A stretch of 64,000 nucleotides of DNA from NCBI GenBank assembly GCA_018857735.1, contig JABMCL010000979.1, forward strand, positions 1,515,001-1,579,000. The letters run 5' to 3'. Each line of letters begins with the position of its first letter. The stretch's first letter is position 1. Below, in pieces: positions 57,301 through 64,000 of the stretch. The stretch comes from Alviniconcha marisindica. Taxonomy: Eukaryota > Mollusca > Gastropoda > Provannidae. The notes under the pieces were generated by a model, which was not told the origin of the DNA, did not search any database, and was given only the letters and a program-made list of their open reading frames with translations. Both the position numbers and the translations under genes were made by a program.

Positions 57301-60300
57301 GTTGAGGTGCCCAGCAGCTCCCCGGCGGGAAGCACGGACAGCAACCCCCTCCCTCAGCCCATGTCCCCGGACACCGTCAAGGTGGAGCAGCCTGAGGGGG
57401 ATGGCGGCGGCCAGGGTGATGACCAGGACGCGCAGCCCATGCAGACGTGCCAGCTGCCGTCGTCGGCGTCGCCGCTGCCTCCCCTGCCTCCTCCCCCTCC
57501 GGGCCCTGGCAAGCTCATCCGGAGGTTCAGCGAACAGGTCAGGTTCTCAGTTGGTGGAGGGGGGTAGTTTTTTTTTACCCCAGGGTGGGTGGAGAAGATG
57601 GGGTAGGGTTTTTTACTTCTTTTTTCGGGTGGGGGGGCAGGAGGTCGCCACTGGGAATTGGGGTAGAGTTCTGTCCTATCAAAAGCAGAGGAAGTGTTTT
57701 CTTGTTTTTAAGGGGTTTGGGTGGGGGGGGGGGGGTCTCTACCTGTAGAGGGAGTATGGTTCTCTGAAGGGGGATGGGGGTCTCTACCTGTAGAGGGAGT
57801 AGGATTCTCTGAAGGGGGATGGGGGGGGTCTACCTGTAGAGGGAGTATGGTTCTCTGAAGGGAGATGGGGGTCTCTACCTGTAGAGGGAGTATGATTCTT
57901 GGAAGGGTGATGTGGGGCCTCGACCTGTAGAGGGAGTAGGGTTCTCTGAAGGGTGATGTGGGGCCTCTACCTGTAGAGGGAGTAGGATTCTCTGAAGGGA
58001 GATGGGGGCCTCTACCTGTCGAGGGAGTAGGGTTCTCTGTTTGAAGGGTGATGTGGGGCCTCTACCTGTAGAGGGAGTACGGTTCTCTGTTTGAAGGGTG
58101 ATGGGGGTCTCTACCTATAGAGGGAGTAGGGTTCTCTGAAGGGTGATGGGGGTCTCTACCTATAGAGGGAGTAGGGTTCTCTGAAGGGTGAATGGGGTCT
58201 CTACCTGTAGAGGGAGTAAGGTTCTCTGAAAGGGGATGGGGGTCTCTACCTGTAGAGGGAACAGGGTTCTCTGAAGGGGGATGGGGGTCTCTACCTGTAG
58301 AGGGGGTAGGGTTCTCTGTTTGAAGGGGGATGGGGGTCTCTACCTGTAGAGGGAGTAGGGTTCTCTGTTTGAAGGGGGATGGGGGTCTCTACCTGTAGAG
58401 GGAGTAGGATTCTCTGAAGGGTGATGGGGGTCTCTACCTGTAGAGGGGGCAGGGGTCTCTGTTTGAAGGGGGATGGAGGTCTCTACCTATAGAGGGAGTA
58501 GGGTTCTCTGAAGGGGGATGGGGTCTCTACCTGTAGAGGGAGTAGGGTTCTCTGAAGGGTGATGTGGGGCCTCTACCTATAGACGGAGGAAGGTTCTCTG
58601 AAAGGGGATGGGGGTCTCTACCTGTAGAGGGGGTATGGTTCTCTGTTTGAAGGGGGATGGGGGTCTCTACCTGTAGAGGGAGTAGGGTTCTCTGTTTGAA
58701 GGGGAATGGGGGTCTCTACCTGTAGAGGGAGTAGGGTTCTCTGAAGGGTGATGGGGGTCTCTACCTGTAGAGGGGGCAGGGGTCTCTGTTTGAAGGGGGA
58801 TGGGGGTCTCTACCTGTAGAGGGAGTAGGGTTCTCTGAAGGGGGATGGGGGTCTCTACCTGTAGAGGGAGTAGGGTTCTCTGAAGGGTGATGTGGGGCCT
58901 CTACCTATAGACAGAGTAAGGTTCTCTGAAAGGGGATGGGGGTCTCTACCTGTAGAGGGGGCAGGGTTCTCTGAAGAAAATGGATTCTCCACTTGGACTT
59001 CAGGGGAGGGGTCACTTTTTAGAAGGATCTGGCTGTAGGAGTTGCTGTTAATCATTTTTTGCCACAAAACTAAATGATTGGCAGATAAAAGTGTCTGTAT
59101 ATATGTGTAGAATTTGAGTTTAGAGGAGTTGGGTCTTATCTGGGTCATGATAACTAGATGAAAAATGTGTGGCTAATTACAGTATAGTGTGTGTGTGCTT
59201 GTGTGTCTTTGCTGCAGTGGTTGTTTTATTGTTGTGTCCCTCCCACAGGTGATCAGCCCCAGCGCTTCCTCTTCCCACCATCCTCTCAGCAAACGTTACT
59301 CCGTCGACCTCCTGACCTCAGACACCAAGGGCGCGGCCAATGCTGCACCCCCAGCAGCTTACCACATGCGCGATTCCTCGTCTGAGCCCCGCCTGCCACT
59401 CAAACCGGAGGCGGAGTTTGAGGGGTCATTGCATGAAGGTCAAACACAAAGAGTGCCATCCTTGACCTTTGTCCTGGAACCGGACAGCCTCCTGGGTGTC
59501 AGGAGGAAGGTGGCAGGGTCGGACCGATCATTTTTGTCTCCTCTTGATCCGGGCCAGCTGCCTATGGATACAGGTCTGAACTGCTTCAGCACCCTCTCTG
59601 TCTGTGTGTCCGTTCTCGCTGGGACTCGGCTCTCTCCTTTCCTCTCTCTTTGTCTCTCTTTCTTCCCTCTTTCTCCTCTCTCTCTCTCTTCTCTCTCTGT
59701 CTCTTCTCTCTTTCTCTCTCTTTCTCCTCTCTCTCTGTTTCTCTCCGTCGCTTTTCCCCTCTCTCTCCTCTCTTTCTTCCTTCTCTCTCTCTCTCTCTCT
59801 CCTTCCACCTCTTTCTCTCCTTCCCTCTCCCCTGTCACTCCCTCTCTTTGTCTGCTTATCGACACCCCCTCTTCCCCTTGTAACTCCCCCTCTCTCTTTC
59901 CAGCATCCATGTAAACCAGTAATTTCCAGTATTTACCAGTTAATGTCAGCATGAATCAGGAAAAAAATCAGCAAGTGGTCAGAAGTACCAACTGTTGTTT
60001 GACATTTCACCATTGAAAGGGTAGTACTGGAAATAGAGGCTTTGCACATATCTGAAAGGGAAATGTTGGTTTGGTACAGGATGACTAGATGATGGGTGAC
60101 TACCGTGCAAACTACAGACATGTGGCAACAACAGCAAATAAAAAAACAAGTGTCAGGGCAGTGTAGAAATAAGCTTGTTTTTCTACCTGTCAGAAATGAG
60201 TGTGTGGATACTGTGCGTTTGCCTCACTTTGTTTTGGAGGTTTTTGTTCCGTCAGCAGGTGCTTTTTTTGTTTTTGCTTTTGCATTGTATATTTCTTGTA

Positions 60301-63300
60301 TTTCAAGTACCTTTTATTTATTTTCCCATTTTTATTTTTATTTATTGTTTTATGATTGATTGATTTTTCTTATCCACAGACGAAGGTTCATCGAGGAGTG
60401 ACAGTCCCTTCATTGATGTGGAAAGGGTTTCTTCCGATGAGGAGGCAGAGAAGCAAGACGGTAATTGGGAATTTTTGTGTGCTGTTTTTTCTCATGTACT
60501 CCTGTGGTGTGATGTGGTGGTGGGGATGTATGTGGCTCCGTGGTAGAGCACCAGACTCGTGATCAAAAGGTTGCAGGTTTGATCCCCGCACAAGAGACTG
60601 GGATAAAACGGAGGAATGTTTGGGAGGCATCTGTTTGTGCGAGTGGTGCAATGTTTTATTATAGAATACACTTTATGGCAGACCATGTAATTTCTGCAAT
60701 GGATTAATAAAGTTGTATTTCGTACAGTTGTAGCAGCAGAATTTTATTTTTTAGAGTTAACTTTCTTTTGGAAAAAAAAGAAGAAGAAAAAACAACAGCC
60801 TGGCTGGGAATGGATTATCACACCTTCTCCCATAATCCTTGCTTGCAAGGTAAAGACCATATGCACACACGCGTGATGCTTGCTCTATGTTCAGCAGAAT
60901 GTTTCATTTGGCGGTTGTTTGCTATTAAAAGTTGGAGAATTTCATCTGCTTTTGTAACCTCCAAGGCTCCCTGAATGGCATGGGACACTGCAAATAACAT
61001 ACGAAACAAAACGTATTTGAGGATGAAACTAGGGACTGGATAGCTTCAGTCGTACAGGATTCATGAAGTGATATGTACTCAAAGTTAAAACATGTGTTCA
61101 CATGCTTAAAAATTGAATAAAAACATGTTTTTTTTTTATTAAAGAAAACAATTTGTAACATTTCACATCTTCAGAATCTTTTTGGATTTTGTTTATTATT
61201 TCTTCCAGTGTGAAAAATATAGACATTTAGAGTTTGATTTGTACAAGACTAAGAACATGTTTCAGCAGCCCGTGGCACTCATTATGAAATGCAAAGACAT
61301 CAGAAAGCAGAAACAGGCCAGACTTTGTCATCCGTGTCTGAACAAGGCTGTGCCTGACAAGAATCTGAAATGAGAATGACTGCTAGCGTTCTAAAACAAG
61401 ATCCAGCCACATAAAAGGTTCAAAAGAACGCTGTTTATCGGTAGGTTGTGTTTTGTCCCAATAAACAGCGTTCTTTTGGACCTTTCATGTGCTTGGATCC
61501 TGATCCTTAGCACATCTGATGAGCAGTCACAAGGTCTTTCACTGACATAGATTAAACCTAGCTTTAAGCAATTTGTCATCTTCATTATCAAACGGATTCC
61601 AACCATTAAACAATTTATGGTCTAACGTCGATTTGTCTCTTCGTGGCAGACTCCAAACACCAGATGGTGACGCTGGCCAACCAGATCATCGCAGCCATGC
61701 CGGAACGAATCAAACTGTCCCCATCGAAAGGGGATGATGAGGACGATGGATGCTCCGTCCGCACTCGCTCAGAATCTCACAGCTCCTCCGCCCCTTCCCA
61801 GGGTTCACCACGACCTTCCTCTTCCTCTTTTGGTGACGACTCGGGCATCTCCACTCCCATGACAGACAACCTGGCTTTTGAAGAATATCGGTTAGTGTGT
61901 GGGTGTGTTTTTGGTTGTTTTGTCAGTTAGTTGGGGTGGGGGGGGGGGGGTTGTTGCATGTTGTTTATATGTGATGGAAACTAGTTTACATGATTACCAG
62001 TATAATAATTATAATAATAGAGCGCGTACAAAGATATAAGGATACACTCATTTTATGTCGCACACACACACACGCACGCACACACAACGCACGCACGCAC
62101 GCACACACACACACTACAAATACATGCATTACTGGTGATGGGTTGGTAAAACAACAGTAACAAATGTGATTTGCTTGCATTTGTTTTGCATGCATGCTTA
62201 GCTTTGTTTGTTCAGCCTATTCTATGACCTTTTCTTGTACTTACGTGTATTAGTGTAAAATAAATGGATCGGGTAGATTTGCATTCCCTGCAGGCTGTAT
62301 ATTTTGTTCCCTTCTATGACAAACACCCCAAAAGGTTTAAAAAGAATGCTTATTTTGATTAGACAATACAAAACATTGCATTGTTTGATTAAAATAAACA
62401 TTCTTTTTAACCTGTTATGTGTTGTCATTAAGTTTTAGAACGCTAGCTATTAATTTTGTTTCAGATTTGTTCCCCGCTCTCTCTCTCTTTTCCTCCCCCC
62501 CTTTCCCTCTCTCTGTCTCGCTCTCCCCCTTGCTGTCTCTCTCTTCCTTTCCCTCTCTCTCTCCCCCCCTCTCTTCCTTTCCCTCTCTCCCCTCTCTCCC
62601 CCCCACTCTCTCTCCCTCTCCCTCCCTCCTCTCTCTCTCCCTCTCTCCCTTTCTCTCTCTTCCTTTCCCTCCCCTTCTCGCTCTCTCTTCCTTTCCCTCC
62701 CCCCCCCTCTCTCTCTCTATTCCTTTCCCTCCCTCTCTCTCTCCCTCCCTCCCTCCCTCCCCCCCCTTTTCCTTTCCTTTCTCTCTTTCCCCTCTCTCCC
62801 TCTCTTTCTCTCTTCCTCTCTTCCTTCCTTCCCCCTCCTCCCCCTCCCCCCTCCCCCCCTTCTCTCTCTCCCCCCTTCTATCCCCCCCCTCTCTCTCTTC
62901 CTTTCCCTCTTCCCCCTCTCTCTCCCCCTCTCTCCTCTCCCCCTTCTATCCTCTCTCTCTCCCTTTCCCTCTCCCCCTCTCTTCCCCTCTTCTCTCCCTT
63001 CTTCCCTCTCTCTCTCATTTTCTGTGGAAGGAGTAATTGCAACAGTCCCAGCGGCTGCTTTGAGCGCAGGCAAGCCCAAAGCTCACAAACTGCTTTCTCG
63101 TTTTCTCACGGCGGGGCCTGCAGCTACACGGACTTTGGCACTCCGGCATCGTCCCTCAGCCCCGACTCCACCTGCCTGCCCAGCCCCTACAGCCCCTACA
63201 GCTTTGCCCTCGACTCCCCACCCCCGACCACCGCCGACTTCACCGAGTACTTCAATGCCCCGGCCACGTACATGGAGAAGGACTTCTCGCAGCTCACGCT

Positions 63301-63305
63301 GTCAG
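42555..63305 (+). CDS. CAMTA: Calmodulin-binding transcription activator (CAMTA), 18 coding exons, 3' end beyond the window
   Basis: Coding exons: 42555-42701, 43259-43326, 43866-44001, 44628-44699, 45198-45342, 46000-46046, 47143-48969, 50845-50971, 51387-51617, 52891-52985, 54429-54604, 55139-55214, 56267-56464, 57286-57537, 59249-59573, 60380-60460, 61650-61890 and 63031-63305. Phases agree throughout, giving about 1,506 residues. Domain order is a CG-1 DNA-binding domain (about 43-190), a long low-complexity activation region (206-805), a TIG fold (about 815-915), ankyrin repeats (about 1000-1095) and a C-terminal region ending in NAPATYMEKDFSQLTLS. The last corresponds to the segment just before the IQ motifs in human CAMTA1. 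The calmodulin-binding IQ part must lie past the window. The protein acts in the nucleus as a calcium/calmodulin-responsive activator. At 57286 an alternative in-frame acceptor (57298) would remove four residues. Confidence 0.97.
44055..44077. repeat. Poly-G tract
   Basis: About 20 consecutive G in the intron after CAMTA exon 3. Confidence 0.9.
44195..44290. repeat. Foldback element, partial copy 2
   Basis: It shares gatgactgattgattgctaa, cgttctgaaacaagatccaa and acacagaaaaggtt with the copies at 13915 and 61374. The hairpin arms are decayed into A/T-rich text. Confidence 0.65.
44900..45205 (+). repeat. Degenerate copies of the CAMTA exon 5 acceptor border
   Basis: The true border is actttgatttcagaatccca. 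Upstream the intron contains aactatgatttcagagtca (near 44927) and ttttggtctcagaatcgca (near 45138), each close to aggtttaga. Three related units; weaker than the other arrays. Confidence 0.5.
45590..45705. repeat. Direct duplication of about 60 bp
   Basis: Two copies of gggtaaaattagctggcagg, then tgaaaaaaattatgcagca, lie in the intron after CAMTA exon 5. Confidence 0.85.
45795..46000 (+). repeat. Degenerate copies of the CAMTA exon 6 acceptor border
   Basis: The true border is ttcttttctcagtggcttca. Copies in the intron just before it: cttgcttttcagtggcttaa (near 45806), ttgtttttcagtggctacgg (near 45849), a reduced tgtgcagtgattt (near 45908) and ttttttcgatggcttcatgc (near 45941). Two keep a complete AG acceptor with a pyrimidine tract. 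Confidence 0.75.
46380..47125. repeat. TG-rich minisatellite before CAMTA exon 7
   Basis: Degenerate units built on gtcagtagtcagtgtacatg and tgtcaggtgtcagtctgtgt, about 50-60 bp, giving Cys/Val/Ser-rich open frames on the plus strand. It runs to within 20 bp of the exon 7 acceptor. Confidence 0.9.
47143..48969 (+). CDS. CAMTA: CAMTA exon 7: 609-codon activation-region exon
   Basis: A single 1,827-bp exon in phase 0 at both ends. It is GC-rich and encodes Ser-, Gln-, His-, Pro- and Thr-rich text with short homopolymers, including a His cluster (SHHNHHHQHHHHQH) near 48555-48598 and acidic patches (DGSFSSLPSTDLNLDLFLDL) typical of activation domains. It ends with ICDFSPEWAYAQ, the conserved lead into the TIG fold in CAMTA proteins. 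Confidence 0.95.
50105..50844 (+). repeat. Array of about nine units homologous to the start of CAMTA exon 8 (TIG)
   Basis: The true border is gatgtctacag, then agtaacacaaaggtcctggt. Upstream copies near 50203, 50283, 50367, 50451, 50538, 50611, 50676 and 50751 carry gatgtct(a/g)cag, then a cctggtgga(t/g)gac-type text, and cctttgtgtttgatgg, which resembles exon text cctgcgtgtttgacga. So about 65 exon bases are represented. Several copies retain the AG acceptor. The unit is about 80 bp. Confidence 0.85.
50845..51617 (+). CDS. CAMTA: CAMTA exons 8-9: TIG (IPT) domain
   Basis: Exon 8 encodes KVLVAGPWCNVTAVYTCVFD and VAATLIQPGVLRCFTP; exon 9 encodes GRVSLKVAQDGQVISNSPVF and EFRD. The pair matches the immunoglobulin-like TIG fold of CAMTA and NF-kB-type factors. 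Exon 9 ends with QTDWFDTSG, parallel to HDWLSL in human. Both outer borders of this pair seed tandem arrays. Confidence 0.95.
51597..52795 (+). repeat. Array of about 25 copies of the CAMTA exon 9 donor border
   Basis: The true border is gactggtttgacaccagtg, then gtgagtacag. Some 25 copies follow at 45-50 bp spacing, with spacer tgtttgtgcccgctgtgt. Most of the first ten keep both the last 19 exon bases and a full gtgagt donor. Copies grow more diverged toward 52795. Confidence 0.95.
53060..53370. repeat. CT-rich low-complexity tract
   Basis: Runs of ctctctctttcc with a roughly 60-bp substructure (cccttctctctcttgatata ttctctc), in the intron after CAMTA exon 10. Confidence 0.9.
53440..54428 (+). 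repeat. Array carrying copies of the CAMTA exon 11 acceptor border
   Basis: The true border is ctttattccctgtggcag, then aacttaagcgtagagtcc. Copies: ctttatttcctgcgacag with aacttcatatcagc (near 53570), and ctttattccttgtggcag with aacttgagagtcat (near 53700). Between 53850 and 54400 there are about fifteen shorter units of gtgccttgcatgtgaccact and ggtactttattctctagtgt, the intron part of the same unit. The reading frame through the array is open but repetitive. Confidence 0.85.
54429..56464 (+). CDS. CAMTA: CAMTA exons 11-13: ankyrin repeats
   Basis: Exon 11 contains GLTLLHLASAQGYAKLISAL followed by IRWR. Exons 12 and 13 join to QACTPLMWACAKGQIDAALT with LYHWNGGALGVCN, then DGQLPLALARQRGHHNLAAQ. 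The TPLMWA and G-H spacing is that of ankyrin repeats and parallels the human protein. Confidence 0.95.
54930..55075 (+). repeat. tRNA-derived SINE-like copy
   Basis: Opens with gggatagctcggtggtagag (A-box form) and tcatcatcgagtcctgg in place of a B-box. The following gagaattttcttctccaggg, tcagctttctgtgctgac corresponds to accagagtcaactttcagcgc in the 23870 copy. Confidence 0.7.
56770..57135. repeat. Degenerate minisatellite before CAMTA exon 14
   Basis: About ten units of 35-40 bp with aagttttgtcagtcaaaacc and cacattcacc. Confidence 0.85.
57286..63305 (+). CDS. CAMTA: CAMTA exons 14-18: C-terminal region before the IQ motifs
   Basis: Exon 14 is Pro/Ser-rich. Exon 15 starts VISPSASSSHHPLSKRYSVD. 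Exon 16 is a short acidic exon (SRSDSPFIDVERVSSDEEAE). Exon 17 has HQMVTLANQIIAAMPERIK, the counterpart of MMTLAEHIIEATPDRIK in human. Exon 18 has TTADFTEYF and FSQLTLS ahead of the expected DHEQ and IQ segment. Exon 18 opens after a long CT-rich tract. Confidence 0.93.
57735..58985. repeat. Minisatellite with about 45-bp unit, over 25 copies
   Basis: The unit is gaagggggatgggggtctct, acctgtagagggagtagggt, tctct. Some units have an extra gttt. No link to the exon 14 or 15 border was found. Confidence 0.95.
59590..59900. repeat. CT-rich low-complexity tract
   Basis: Pyrimidine-rich run immediately after the CAMTA exon 15 donor. Confidence 0.9.
60530..60705 (+). repeat. tRNA-derived SINE-like copy
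   Basis: Contains tggctccgtggtagagcac (A-box) and ggttgcaggtttgatccccg (B-box region) at tRNA-like spacing, then a non-tRNA tail ending near aataaagttg. This is the best preserved tRNA-like head in the window, but the acceptor stem is not complete. Confidence 0.8.
61374..61510. repeat. Foldback (hairpin) element, copy 3
   Basis: Arms 61413-61439 and 61459-61485 are near-perfect inverted repeats (ttcaaaagaacgctgtttat against ataaacagcgttcttttgga), with further weaker pairing outside (gatccagccacat against atgtgcttggatc). The left flank has gaatgactgctagcgttcta. Confidence 0.9.
62325..62450. repeat. Foldback element, copy 4 (opposite orientation)
   Basis: Arms aaggtttaaaaagaatgctt and aaacattctttttaacct are inverted. 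The right flank, aagttttagaacgctagct, is the reverse complement of the left flank of copy 3. Confidence 0.85.
62465..63025. repeat. CT-rich tract before CAMTA exon 18
   Basis: About 560 bp of almost pure pyrimidine on the plus strand, with Ser/Pro/Leu-rich open frames. It may act as an extended polypyrimidine tract for exon 18, which starts at 63031. Confidence 0.95.
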
Positions 63306-63930
63306 GTAAGCCTTTGATGCTGTCCCCCGCCCCCCACCACCGCCGACTTCACCGGGTACTTCAATGCCCCGGCCACGTACATGGAGAAGGACTTCTCGCA
63401 GCTCACGCTGTCAGGTAAGCCTTTGACGTTGCCCCCCGGCCCACCTGCACCCCCGCCTGCCATTGCTGTGAGAATTCTCAACAAGAGTGCTTAAATGGCC
63501 CTGAGAGTTTGACACTTGCATGGAGAAGGACTTCTTACAGCTCATGCTGTCAGGTAAGCCTCCACCACCACCCCACCTTCTCCCCTGTCATTGCTGCAAA
63601 AGTGTTTTAATGGTCCTGAGAGTTTGAGACTTACACGGAGAAAGACTTCTTATGGCTTGCACTGTTTTGTAAGCTTCCGATGCCGCTCCTGCCTCCCCAC
63701 CCACTCCCCACCCTCGCCACTGCTGTGAGAGTTTTTCAAGAGTGCTTGAATGGTCCTGAGAATGTCACTTGCATGGAGAAGGACTTCTCGCACCTCACAC
63801 TGTCAGGTAAGCCCCCCACCCTTCCCCATCATTGCTGCAAGAATTGACAAGAGTACTTTAATGGTCCTGAGGGCTTGACACTGGCACGGAGGTGTACTTG
63901 TTACAGATCACACTGTCAAGACTTGCTCTG
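63231..63930 (+). repeat. Tandem copies of the CAMTA exon 18 donor border
   Basis: A 109-bp segment starting ccgccgacttcaccgagtac and ending cacgctgtcag|gtaagcctttg is duplicated almost exactly (63231-63339 and 63340-63448). Degenerate shorter copies of atggagaaggacttctcgca followed by gctcacgctgtcaggtaag lie near 63520, 63635, 63774 and 63880. Five copies in all keep GTAAG. Confidence 0.95.
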
Positions 63931-64000
63931 CTCGTAGTCTCATGCGACTCTGATTGAGTGGCTAACTTTGCATAGCATTCGCAGAATAAAGCATATCAGA

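Noticed and set aside
60530..60605. Functional tRNA gene
   Set aside because: A- and B-box text is present, but the acceptor stem and anticodon arm are not paired and a non-tRNA tail follows, as in SINEs.
62456..63020. Ser/Pro-rich open frame ahead of CAMTA exon 18
   Set aside because: It is a CT-rich tract; the phase-matched acceptor ends at 63030 and the frame before it is intron.

Overview
The window is from an animal nuclear genome, most likely a mollusc and probably a gastropod. Animal origin is clear from the intron-split genes with GT-AG borders for MRPL51, DNAJC11 and a full-architecture CAMTA, together with tRNA-derived SINE-like repeats. The mollusc call is an inference from the general style of the repeats and introns and is not proved. 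Nothing bacterial, phage or CRISPR-related is present.

There are four genes in two head-to-head pairs. A single-coding-exon C2H2 zinc-finger protein lies on the minus strand (2965-4896). It is divergent from MRPL51 on the plus strand (coding exons 8133-12658), a mitochondrial large-subunit ribosomal protein. DNAJC11 lies on the minus strand, with 16 coding exons between 41101 and 23098. It is divergent from CAMTA, the calmodulin-binding transcription activator, on the plus strand, with 18 coding exons from 42555 to 63305 and more beyond the window edge. I joined the exons by hand. Phases agree at every junction, and the predicted proteins line up with the known families. DNAJC11 and CAMTA1 are also head-to-head neighbours in human, so this pair looks like very old conserved microsynteny.

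Layout: 1-2964 is repeats and the probable 3' side of the zinc-finger gene. 4924-8050 is the first divergent promoter region. 12660-23097 has no recognisable coding sequence, holds dispersed repeats, and probably contains the missing last exon and 3' UTR of DNAJC11. 41102-42462 is the second divergent promoter region. Introns are filled with minisatellites, microsatellites, SINE-like copies, foldback elements and terminal-inverted-repeat elements.

The most striking observation is a repeated pattern in the introns. Many minisatellites are made of degenerate tandem copies of an adjacent exon-intron junction, carrying part of the exon plus its splice donor or acceptor. I see this in all three multi-exon genes: after MRPL51 exon 2, at DNAJC11 exons 13 and 9, and at least five times in CAMTA. 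This suggests a local process that expands splice junctions into arrays, lengthening introns and supplying spare splice sites. A non-canonical GC-AG intron in DNAJC11 and a two-codon upstream ORF in CAMTA are further points of note.
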